Origin: RGIG8597 sp050872545
Lineage (GTDB): Bacteria > Spirochaetota > GWE2-31-10
Length of the DNA stretch: 7,132 nt
Reading direction: 5' to 3'
Assembly (NCBI GenBank): GCA_050872545.1
Contig: JBNMHA010000120.1
Location: 1 to 7,132 of the forward strand
A program made the position numbers and the translations under genes. Of this stretch, positions 1 to 5,317 are shown one piece after another; the stretch's first letter is position 1, and the number at the start of each line of letters is the position of its first letter. Below the pieces are notes generated by a model that made no database searches, was not told the DNA's origin, and saw nothing but the letters and a program-made list of their open reading frames with translations.

Positions 1-2
1 CG

Positions 3-113
3 TGCGACGACACGGGAATCTGCGACTTGGTAGAATTAAAAACCTTACGGTTGAATGAAGCGGTATTTGCCGATTTCATCGGCGAGGTAATGCAATTTTG
101 TTTAAAGTTTTGA
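3..113 (+). CDS. Probable C-terminal fragment of an unrecognised upstream gene
   Basis: An open frame enters from the left edge and ends at TGA 111-113, giving about 36 visible residues. The other two forward frames stop by positions 33 and 58. The peptide looks like real protein: the segment VELKTLRLNEAVFADFIGEV (codons 30-89) is an amphipathic helix-like run of alternating charged and hydrophobic residues. No family can be recognised from so short a piece. The final residues (QFCLKF) and the stop codon lie inside a repeat that recurs at 324-381, so the native end of this gene may have been replaced or extended by that repeat. A small hairpin, TGAACA 111-116 with TGTTCA 122-127, overlaps the stop but has no T-tract. 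The alternative is that this is non-coding; confidence is therefore moderate. Confidence 0.42.
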   Translation, partial: CDDTGICDLVELKTLRLNEAVFADFIGEVMQFCLKF

Positions 114-150
114 ACATTGGTTGTTCATTCTGCAATTCGCCGTGCAAGCC
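93..150. repeat. Intergenic direct repeat, copy 1
   Basis: Aligns without gaps to 324-381 at an offset of 231 bases, with about 43 of 58 positions identical by eye. The best conserved core is caa(t/c)tttgtttaaag followed by a few mismatches and aacatt. This copy covers the last codons and stop of the upstream fragment. Its right end (gcaag 144-148) matches the caag of several aacaag motifs further right in the same intergenic block. Confidence 0.6.
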
Positions 151-191
151 GGCTGCGAAGTTTCGTTTTGGGTTCAAAGCGTGGTAAAAGT

Positions 192-241
192 TAGGAAAGG
201 GAAAACAGCTCTTTTAGCATGCCGCAGTTTTCCCTTTCCTA
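192..241. repeat. Inverted repeat, 15-bp perfect stem
   Basis: Left arm 192-206 (taggaaagggaaaac) is exactly complementary to right arm 227-241, with a 20-nt loop. There is no T-tract after either arm, so it is a poor match to an intrinsic terminator. The right arm is followed by an imperfect re-iteration of its own end (tccctttccta at 231-241, then tatccctttctt at 247-258). The 18-bp palindrome at 483-526 shows the same kind of re-iteration. Confidence 0.8.
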
Positions 242-323
242 TGACCTATCCCTTTCTTGGCAAGCTTAATAATTGGTCTGTGCCAGTTCATAATATTTTT
301 GCAGCTGTTGGCTGCGCTGAATA

Positions 324-381
324 CAACTTTGTTTAAAGCTTTTAACATTAGTACTTCAAGCTGTATTTTGCGGAACAAGCG
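324..381. repeat. Intergenic direct repeat, copy 2
   Basis: Second copy of the module at 93-150. It begins caactttgtttaaag and ends at gaacaagcg. A forward in-frame TAA (334-336) sits at the same place in the core (gtttaaag), but I do not regard the frame leading to it as a gene. The copy runs directly into the palindrome cluster starting at 382. Confidence 0.6.
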
Positions 382-401
382 ATTAGTGCGAATGCACTAA
401 T
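382..401. repeat. Inverted repeat, 8-bp perfect stem, GAAT loop
   Basis: attagtgc (382-389) pairs with gcactaat (394-401) around a 4-nt loop. A longer-range arm, tacttca 352-358, is also complementary to tgaagta 401-407, so this hairpin could sit within a larger stem. No T-tract follows. Confidence 0.7.
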
Positions 402-404
402 GAA

Positions 405-428
405 GTATTTTCTACGAAAATACCGTAG
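405..428. repeat. Two overlapping, mutually exclusive hairpins
   Basis: gtattttc (405-412) pairs with gaaaatac (416-423) around a 3-nt loop. Alternatively ctacg (412-416) pairs with cgtag (424-428) around a 7-nt loop. The two stems share bases 412 and 416 and cannot form together, as in attenuator-like switches. No leader gene or T-tract is seen, so a switch function is only a possibility. Confidence 0.5.
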
Positions 429-458
429 TGTAAACAAGTCCGCAGTTAGAACTTTATT

Positions 459-475
459 GTTGTTCAGAGAACAAC
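459..475. repeat. Inverted repeat, 7-bp perfect stem, AGA loop
   Basis: gttgttc (459-465) pairs with gaacaac (469-475) around a 3-nt loop. The ttgttc/gaacaa words recur in the stem at 558-583, so these may be copies of one element. Confidence 0.6.
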
Positions 476-482
476 GGATTTC

Positions 483-526
483 AAGGGGATACTTTCTTTT
501 TTGCGATGAAAAGAAAGTATCCCCTT
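483..526. repeat. Inverted repeat, 18-bp perfect stem
   Basis: aaggggatactttctttt (483-500) is exactly complementary to 509-526, with an 8-nt loop (ttgcgatg). It is the longest perfect palindrome in the window. The right arm is followed by atacccct and then gaaagaaaag (535-544), which repeat the arm's words (tatcccct and aaaagaaag). There is no T-tract directly after it, although a run of six T occurs at 554-559. Candidates are a dispersed palindromic (REP/MITE-like) repeat or the stem of a structured RNA. Nothing in the window decides between them. Confidence 0.85.
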
Positions 527-557
527 ATACCCCTGAAAGAAAAGAACGCTAACTTTT

Positions 558-583
558 TTGTTCAAAGACACTTTGTCGAACAA
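558..583. repeat. Nested inverted repeat, ttgttc/gaacaa with inner caaag/ctttg
   Basis: Outer arms ttgttc (558-563) and gaacaa (578-583) enclose an inner pair, caaag (563-567) and ctttg (571-575). The left side (tttgttcaaag) resembles the tttgtttaaag core of the direct repeats. The right side begins an aacaagtcggc phrase that echoes aacaagtccgc at 434-444. The whole block therefore looks built from recurring degenerate words. Confidence 0.5.
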
Positions 584-604
584 GTCGGCGATAAGACTAA
601 ATTT

Positions 605-627
605 TAAGGCAAAGTGCCTAAGCCTTA
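605..627. repeat. Short inverted repeat, taaggc/gcctta
   Basis: taaggc (605-610) pairs with gcctta (622-627). A competing shorter stem, aggc with gcct (607-618), uses part of the same bases. It lies about 40 bases upstream of the mutT promoter. Confidence 0.4.
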
Positions 628-645
628 CGATTCGCAAGAAACATC

Positions 646-662
646 ATCTGTCGTCAACAGAT
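646..662. repeat. Short inverted repeat, atctgt/acagat
   Basis: atctgt (646-651) and acagat (657-662) form a 6-bp perfect stem with a 5-nt loop. It ends only 3 bases before the proposed -35 box of mutT, a position where a regulator could bind. It could equally be another member of the palindrome series. Confidence 0.4.
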
Positions 663-665
663 AAA

Positions 666-694
666 TTGCAGTATAAAAAAGGATTAAATATGTT
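666..694 (+). promoter_or_regulatory. Predicted sigma70-type promoter of the mutT gene
   Basis: TTGCAG (666-671) and TATGTT (689-694) are separated by 17 bases and resemble -35 and -10 boxes. A start near 701 would leave a leader of roughly 23 nt before the ATG at 724. The leader contains the ribosome-binding site taggag (712-717), 6 nt from the start. Confidence 0.5.
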
Positions 695-723
695 ATTCTC
701 CGAATCGATTTTAGGAGTAGAAA

Positions 724-1089
724 ATGACAGAAGTAACAGCTGCAATAATTAAAGATGACGACAAAATATTAATCTGCCAACGTCCTAAGGATAAAAAGTT
801 TGCCGATATGTGGGAATTCCCCGGTGGAAAGATTGAGCCGGGCGAAACACTTGAGCAGTGCGTTATACGTGAATGCGCAGAGGAACTAAACGTTACGATT
901 TCGATCGATAATTTTTTTGCGGATATTACGAAGAACGATTTGCATATAAGTTTCTTTTTGTGCCGTATTGAGCACGGAACATTAACGCTTAAAGAACATC
1001 AGGCGATGAAATGGATTACAAAGAAAGAACTTTCCGATTATACATTTTGTCCGGCAGATACTGACGTAGTAGATATGCTGAAAAAGTAA
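724..1089 (+). CDS. mutT: MutT-like Nudix hydrolase (probable 8-oxo-dGTP diphosphatase)
   Basis: The 121-residue protein has a clear Nudix box at residues 35-57. It starts G35-x5-E41 and continues with R49-E50 and E53-E54, which position the catalytic metal. The usual glycine near the end of the box is replaced by asparagine (EELNV). The preceding WEFPGGKIEPGET matches the MutT branch, where such enzymes hydrolyse 8-oxo-dGTP to the monophosphate and keep it out of DNA. The C-terminal FCPADTDVVDMLKK also resembles the E. coli MutT end (FPPAN...VIAKLK, from memory). Length is close to the usual 125-135. The ATG at 724 is supported by taggag 6 nt upstream. The gene stands alone with its own promoter and faces valS. 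Nudix substrates are hard to call from sequence, so another modified nucleotide (an oxidised or methylated dNTP) is possible. Confidence 0.88.
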   Translation: MTEVTAAIIKDDDKILICQRPKDKKFADMWEFPGGKIEPGETLEQCVIRECAEELNVTISIDNFFADITKNDLHISFFLCRIEHGTLTLKEHQAMKWITKKELSDYTFCPADTDVVDMLKK

Positions 1090-1112
1090 GTGCACTGCGC
1101 TTTGCAAATAAA

Positions 1113-1139
1113 AACGGACAGGTTTTAAGGCTGTCCGTT
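1113..1139 (-). terminator. Intrinsic terminator of valS, between convergent genes
   Basis: aacggacag (1113-1121) pairs with ctgtccgtt (1131-1139) over 9 bp with a 9-nt loop. Read on the reverse strand the stem is followed by tttttattt, a good U-tract, so it fits as the valS terminator 18 bases past that stop codon. On the forward strand the following tataaaaac is weak, so it may end mutT transcription only partly. Confidence 0.75.
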
Positions 1140-1156
1140 ATAAAAACAAATTACTG

Positions 1157-3838
1157 TTACTGCATATTTTTCAGCAGTTCAATATTCCGCTGCAATTTTT
1201 CCAAATGAGACTGAAATTCTGCAAGCTTTTCTTTTTCCTTTTCAATTACTTCAGCAGGTGCTTTTGCCGTAAAGTTTTCATTATTCAATTTTGCCGATGT
1301 CTTTTCAAAATCTTTGCTGACCTTTCCGAGTTCTTTATTCAATCGTTCCAATTCAGCTTTTACATCGATAATTCCTTCCAGCGGCAGGAATACTTCACAG
1401 TACTCATTTGCGCCTGTAGCCGCACCGCGTGGTTTCGCAATATCGGCACCAACTTTTACCGATGCGCCTTTTGCCAGTGTCAAAAGTTCTTTTTCGTAAG
1501 CGGCACACAGTTCAATCACATCGTTGTCGGTTGTTTTTACAAGAATATCGAGTTTCTTTTCCAGCGGAACATTCATTTCGCCACGAATATTTCTGGCAAG
1601 GTAAAGAATATCAAAAAACTTTTGAGCCTTGCGTAAAGCCTCTGCATCCTCGAAACATTCCTTATATTCAGGATAATCTTCCGTCATTATTGATAATCCG
1701 TGTTCCGGCAGACTTTGGTACAATTCTTCGGTAATAAACGGCATTATTGGATGAAGCAGTTTAAGGAATTCTTTCAGTACGTAAATCAAGATTGAAAGCA
1801 CCGCATTTTTTGCATTTTCATCACTGCCTAGCATTCTTGTCTTACTCAATTCTACATAATAATCGCAGAAATTTCCCCAGAAGAATGACTGCATTTCCTT
1901 AGCTGCGTCGTTAAAGCGTGCGCTGTCAAGTGCCTCATTTACATTTTTGATTGTTTTATTCAACTGTCCTAAAATCCACTTATCAAAAGTATCTTTCTCT
2001 ATCGCTTCAATTTTTTCAGATGTAAAATTTTCAGGCAGGTTCATTAAAATGTATCGTGACGCATTCCATATCTTATTGGCAAATTTCGCACCGATTTCAA
2101 ATGAATCAGTAATTTCTTTTTCGCCTTCCTTAGGGAATCCCAGTTTCAAGTTTTGATTAGGACTTACAATCGCTACCATTGTATAACGCAGCGCATCCGC
2201 ACCGTGTCTGTCGATTACATCAAATGGATTGATTCCGTTTCCTAATGACTTAGACATTTTTCGCCCCTGTAAATCCATAACCATTCCGGTAAAGAAAACT
2301 CTGTTAAACGGAACGTCATTCATGAAGTACAAACCTGCCATAATCATACGAGCAACCCAGAAGAATATAATATCCGGCGCAGTTACGAGTGTTGATGTAG
2401 GATAAAATTTTGCCAAATCGCTTGTTTTTTCCGGCCAGCCTAGAGTAGAGAACGGCCACAGCCAAGAGCTGAACCAAGTATCAAGCACATCATCTTCTTG
2501 TTTCATTTCGGAACATCCGCAGCTTGGGCATTTTTCCGGAGTGTCTTCGGCAGCAGTCATTTTTCCGCAGCTTTTGCATGTATAAACAGGAATTCTGTGT
2601 CCCCACCACAATTGACGGCTAATGCACCAGTCTCTGATATTGTTCAGCCAGTTGTTGTAAACTTTTACCCAACGAGCCGGCAGAAATTCGATTTTTCCAT
2701 TGGCAACAGCTTTCAGTGCCGGTTCTGCAAGTTCTTTCATTTTCACAAACCATTGGTCACTGTAGCGCGGCTCGATGATTGTACCACATCGATAACATTG
2801 ACCTACTGCATGTTGGTGGTCTTCGATTTTTACAAGAAGTCCCATTTCATCAAGCGCAGCAACTACAGCCTTTCGGCATTCGTTTCTGTCCATTCCCCGA
2901 AATTTTTCCGGAACAAGCTCATTCATTGTTGCGTCGCCGTTCATAATGTTGATAAATTCCAGATTGTGACGCAAGCCCATTTCAAAGTCATTCGGATCAT
3001 GTGCCGGAGTAATTTTTACGGCTCCTGTTCCGAATGCCGGGTCTACATAACTGTCAAAAATTGCCGGAATTTCTCTATTCATAAAAGGTAAAATGAAATG
3101 TTTGCCTCGATACTTTGCAAAGCGTTCGTCTGTATCGTTAAAAGCAACTGCCGTATCACCGAAAAGTGTTTCCGGGCGGGTTGTTGCTACTACAATGAAT
3201 TCTCCCGATAGCTCTTTAATCGGATATTTGATGTGCCAAATTTTTCCGCTTCTGTTTTCATGATTTACTTCATCATCAGCCAATGCTGTGCCGCAGCGCG
3301 GACACCAATTTACAATGTACTTACTCTTATAAATCAAACCTTTGTCATAAAGTTCTATAAAAACTTTTTTAACCGCTTTGGAACGTTTTTCATCAAAAGT
3401 AAAAGCTTCATAGTTCCAATCGGCACTGCATCCCATTTTTCGCAACTGTGAAATTATTGACTGCTGATGTTTTTTTGCAGTAACCCAAACTCTGTTTACA
3501 AAATCTTCTCTTGTAAAATCTGTTCGTTTTTTCCCATCCTTTGCAAGTTCGCGCTCTACAACATTTTGAGTTGCGATTCCGGCATGGTCTGTGCCCGGAA
3601 CCCACAAAGTTTCGTATCCCTGCATACGTTTATAACGTGCTAAAATATCCTGAATTGTATTATTTAGACCATGCCCCATGTGCAGTACACTTGTGACATT
3701 CGGCGGAGGAATTACCATTGTGAAAGTTTCTTTTTTCTTTCCGGCTTTCGGCGCAAATAAATTGTTTTTAAGCCAGTAATCGTACCATTTATCTTCAAAA
3801 CTTTTAGGATTGTAAGTTTTTGCAAGTTCTAATTTCAT
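1157..3838 (-). CDS. valS: Valyl-tRNA synthetase (ValRS)
   Basis: The 893-residue cytoplasmic class I synthetase joins valine to tRNA-Val using ATP and edits mischarged threonine. The adenylation fold shows PPPNVTSVLHMGH (residues 44-56, HIGH motif at 53-56; the glycine often seen in PPPNVTG is serine) and KMSKS at 527-531. The editing domain is inserted between them, with TTRPETL (219-225) and GTGAVKITPAHDPND (270-284). Paired cysteines at 179/182, 348/351, 421/424 and 437/440 match the zinc-binding positions described for some bacterial ValRS. DIIFFWVARM (489-498) is typical of the Val/Ile/Leu group. The anticodon-binding region follows, and the C-terminus (about 822-893) is the charged coiled-coil arm that contacts tRNA in ValRS. 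Length is normal for the family. The ATG at 3838 follows aaagaagg by 8 bases. No frameshift is seen. The leader is too short for a T-box riboswitch. Confidence 0.98.
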   Translation of the reverse strand: MKLELAKTYNPKSFEDKWYDYWLKNNLFAPKAGKKKETFTMVIPPPNVTSVLHMGHGLNNTIQDILARYKRMQGYETLWVPGTDHAGIATQNVVERELAKDGKKRTDFTREDFVNRVWVTAKKHQQSIISQLRKMGCSADWNYEAFTFDEKRSKAVKKVFIELYDKGLIYKSKYIVNWCPRCGTALADDEVNHENRSGKIWHIKYPIKELSGEFIVVATTRPETLFGDTAVAFNDTDERFAKYRGKHFILPFMNREIPAIFDSYVDPAFGTGAVKITPAHDPNDFEMGLRHNLEFINIMNGDATMNELVPEKFRGMDRNECRKAVVAALDEMGLLVKIEDHQHAVGQCYRCGTIIEPRYSDQWFVKMKELAEPALKAVANGKIEFLPARWVKVYNNWLNNIRDWCISRQLWWGHRIPVYTCKSCGKMTAAEDTPEKCPSCGCSEMKQEDDVLDTWFSSWLWPFSTLGWPEKTSDLAKFYPTSTLVTAPDIIFFWVARMIMAGLYFMNDVPFNRVFFTGMVMDLQGRKMSKSLGNGINPFDVIDRHGADALRYTMVAIVSPNQNLKLGFPKEGEKEITDSFEIGAKFANKIWNASRYILMNLPENFTSEKIEAIEKDTFDKWILGQLNKTIKNVNEALDSARFNDAAKEMQSFFWGNFCDYYVELSKTRMLGSDENAKNAVLSILIYVLKEFLKLLHPIMPFITEELYQSLPEHGLSIMTEDYPEYKECFEDAEALRKAQKFFDILYLARNIRGEMNVPLEKKLDILVKTTDNDVIELCAAYEKELLTLAKGASVKVGADIAKPRGAATGANEYCEVFLPLEGIIDVKAELERLNKELGKVSKDFEKTSAKLNNENFTAKAPAEVIEKEKEKLAEFQSHLEKLQRNIELLKNMQ

Positions 3839-3872
3839 CAGTGATTCCTTCTTTAAAATATATAAGATGGTG

Positions 3873-3902
3873 ATTTTTAGCCTTATTCATATATTTTGTC
3901 AA
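3873..3902 (-). promoter_or_regulatory. Predicted sigma70-type promoter of valS
   Basis: On the reverse strand TTGACA (3902-3897, a perfect -35 box) is followed after 17 bases by TAAAAA(T) at 3879-3873, an acceptable -10 box. Transcription would start near 3866, giving a leader of about 28 nt that carries the aaagaagg ribosome-binding site (3854-3847). Confidence 0.6.
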
Positions 3903-3942
3903 TGAAAGCAAAATTTTCAATTGTTACATTTTCTTTGTTGTG

Positions 3943-3971
3943 TTGATAAGATTTAATATTTCGGATATACT
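3943..3971 (+). promoter_or_regulatory. Predicted sigma70-type promoter of the paralogue operon
   Basis: TTGATA (3943-3948) and TATACT (3966-3971) are separated by exactly 17 bases, each one mismatch from consensus. Predicted start is near 3978. It diverges from the valS promoter with about 40 bp between the two -35 boxes, leaving room for a shared regulator; I see no clear operator there. Confidence 0.7.
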
Positions 3972-4013
3972 GCTAAGTAACTTCCAAATTTTTTTAATAT
4001 AAGGAGACCGAAG

Positions 4014-4643
4014 ATGAAAAAGATTTTAATCCCTTTCTTTTTGCTTTTTGCGTTTTTTTGCCGGGCTGATGAAATTCATTTAAAAACCGGCGCAGTAGTA
4101 AACGGAACAATAGTTGATGAGACAGACACTTCATATTTTATAAGAAATGAAAGCGGAACTCTCGAAGTTATTAAGGAAAATGTTAATGTGGTAAAGAAAG
4201 ATGTTGATTTTTCTGTTCCCGAGGAAACAACCAAAGCGCAGCCAGTAGTTGTGCAGAATAATGCAAGTCCTTCTGTTAATTACAGAGATTTTAAGAACGA
4301 CCCGAATTACTTTGCATATCGTCACTACTTTTTTATCGGACTGGGCTTTTTGATTCCCGGACTGGTTCTTACCGTATCACCGTTGCTTGCAACTCCGAGT
4401 GTTGTAAATTCTATGCTTCAATACAATACCGAAGAAAACTATGATTTTTATGAAGGAAGAAGTTATATTTATTGGACTTCATTTTATTTCAGCTGTATCG
4501 GAGTCGGTGTTCTTTTAGATTTGATTTCTATTCCTATGTTTTGTCTTGCGAACAAATATTATCAAAAGGTATTGAATAAATATCGCATAGGTTTAGATGT
4601 TCGTGATGATAACCTTGAAATAAGTATGAATGTAGCATTCTAA
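4014..4643 (+). CDS. Secreted membrane-associated protein of unknown function, paralogue A
   Basis: I do not recognise a named family. The 209-residue protein starts with a basic, hydrophobic signal peptide (residues 1-18, likely cut after the A18 of CRA). Residues 19-63 look like a small beta-rich domain with the pattern LKTGAVVNGTIVDE...YFIRNESG...VIKENV, similar to SH3/Sm-like barrels. A polar linker (64-100) follows. Next are two hydrophobic segments: 106-126, containing GLGFLIPG (109-116), and about 154-180, ending LISIPMFCLANKYY. The last residues, LEISMNVAF (201-209), alternate hydrophobic and other residues and end in phenylalanine, like the final strand of outer-membrane proteins. 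C16 lacks a small residue before it, so a lipoprotein is unlikely. The start is supported by aaggag 7 nt upstream. It is co-transcribed with paralogue B 16 nt downstream. Location is inferred to be the envelope. Confidence 0.8.
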   Translation: MKKILIPFFLLFAFFCRADEIHLKTGAVVNGTIVDETDTSYFIRNESGTLEVIKENVNVVKKDVDFSVPEETTKAQPVVVQNNASPSVNYRDFKNDPNYFAYRHYFFIGLGFLIPGLVLTVSPLLATPSVVNSMLQYNTEENYDFYEGRSYIYWTSFYFSCIGVGVLLDLISIPMFCLANKYYQKVLNKYRIGLDVRDDNLEISMNVAF

Positions 4644-4659
4644 TGCAGGAGGAAAAATT

Positions 4660-5247
4660 ATGAAGAAAACAATTTTTATTGCAGCGATATTAATGACTTG
4701 CTTTTGCTGTGCGTTTGCGGCAAATACATCTTTCAGAATGTCCGACGGAACAAAAGTCAGCGGTAAAATTATAAGCGTTACCGACAATACTTATGCAGTA
4801 GAAACAGAAAGCGGAATTGTCACTCTTAACAAAAACGAGATTCGGCGCATAAAAGGTGAGACTACTCCCGATTTTCGTGCCAATTTGCCTCTGAAAAGCA
4901 GCGTGGATTATAGTGCTTATAAAAGAAATTTTAAAATCGGACTCGGCTTTTTTATTCCGGGAACAGTTCTTATGGCAACACCTATTATATTTTTTACCGG
5001 TGTTGCGGTTTGGGGATTTATGGATTACAATTCTGCGACAACAGACAGCGACAGAGCTAAAATCGCCAGTGGTCTTTCCTGCTATTTTCTAAGTATCGGA
5101 CTCGGACTGATTTTTGAATTGATTTCAATTCCGTTTTTTATTACGGCAGACAGACACTACAAACGCGCAATGGAACAATGCAAAGTTTCTTTTGATGCCG
5201 GATTCTCAAATGAGTCGCTGAAGATGGCGATGAATGTGTCGTTCTGA
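4660..5247 (+). CDS. Secreted membrane-associated protein of unknown function, paralogue B
   Basis: This 195-residue protein is a diverged paralogue of the preceding gene product with the same order of parts. It has a signal peptide with a good signal-peptidase I site (AFA before A21). Next comes a beta-rich domain at 22-66 (FRMSDGTKVSGKIISVTDN...YAVETESGIVTLNKNEI) and a shorter linker. The first hydrophobic segment has GLGFFIPG (94-101) followed by ATP at 106-108, and the second spans about 139-163 and contains SIGLGLIFELISIPFF (145-160). The last residues are SLKMAMNVSF (186-195). An acidic residue lies inside the second hydrophobic segment at the same place in both proteins (E153 here, D169 in A). 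Its own strong ribosome-binding site, aggagg (4647-4652), lies 7 nt before the ATG. The pair shares one promoter and one terminator. Function is unknown; an envelope or periplasmic structural role is only a guess. Confidence 0.8.
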   Translation: MKKTIFIAAILMTCFCCAFAANTSFRMSDGTKVSGKIISVTDNTYAVETESGIVTLNKNEIRRIKGETTPDFRANLPLKSSVDYSAYKRNFKIGLGFFIPGTVLMATPIIFFTGVAVWGFMDYNSATTDSDRAKIASGLSCYFLSIGLGLIFELISIPFFITADRHYKRAMEQCKVSFDAGFSNESLKMAMNVSF

Positions 5248-5270
5248 TTACTTATTGAACAAAAAATTTT

Positions 5271-5317
5271 AATGTACTGCCAAGGATTGCGAAAAATCAG
5301 GCAGTACATTTTTTTTA
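5271..5317. terminator. Bidirectional intrinsic terminator between the paralogue operon and recC
   Basis: aatgtactgcc (5271-5281) pairs perfectly with ggcagtacatt (5300-5310) with an 18-nt loop. On the forward strand nine T (5309-5317) follow at once. On the reverse strand the stem is followed by taaaa and then six T (5266-5261). The forward T-tract overlaps the stop codon of the convergent recC (5315-5317). Confidence 0.88.

Larger units (their letters stand above)
151..665. other. Long intergenic stretch without a convincing gene
   Basis: About 600 bases lie between the upstream fragment and mutT. Open frames here (for example 121-336 and 558-752, both needing TTG starts) lack ribosome-binding sites and run across inverted repeats, and the second overlaps mutT. 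The stretch instead holds at least seven inverted repeats, the second copy of a direct repeat, and several variants of an aacaag phrase (375-380, 434-439, 579-584; compare gcaag at 144-148). No tRNA, rRNA or CRISPR pattern was seen. A small RNA cannot be excluded. Confidence 0.6.

Noticed and set aside
121..336. Forward 71-codon open frame with a TTG start
   Set aside because: It has no ribosome-binding site, runs through the 15-bp inverted repeat, and starts and ends inside the two direct-repeat copies. The peptide shows no domain.
192..662. CRISPR array, retron RNA or replication origin as an explanation for the palindrome block
   Set aside because: There are no regularly spaced identical repeats, no reverse transcriptase or Cas gene, and no DnaA-box cluster or replication gene nearby.
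558..752. Forward 64-codon open frame with a TTG start
   Set aside because: It starts inside a hairpin arm, has no ribosome-binding site, and overlaps the well-supported mutT start in another frame.
1205..3605. Several forward-strand open frames and one reverse frame of 60-200 codons
   Set aside because: All lie within valS in other frames. valS is intact with every family motif, so these are shadows.
3839..3900. T-box or other riboswitch in the valS leader
   Set aside because: The predicted leader is only about 28 nt and shows no T-box sequence.
3968..4013. Regulatory operator in the divergent region
   Set aside because: Only A/T-rich sequence and trivial short palindromes such as CAATTG were seen. 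None is distinctive enough to call.
4014..4070. Lipoprotein signal in paralogue A (cysteine at residue 16)
   Set aside because: The residue before the cysteine is phenylalanine; even permissive spirochaetal lipoboxes need a small residue there.
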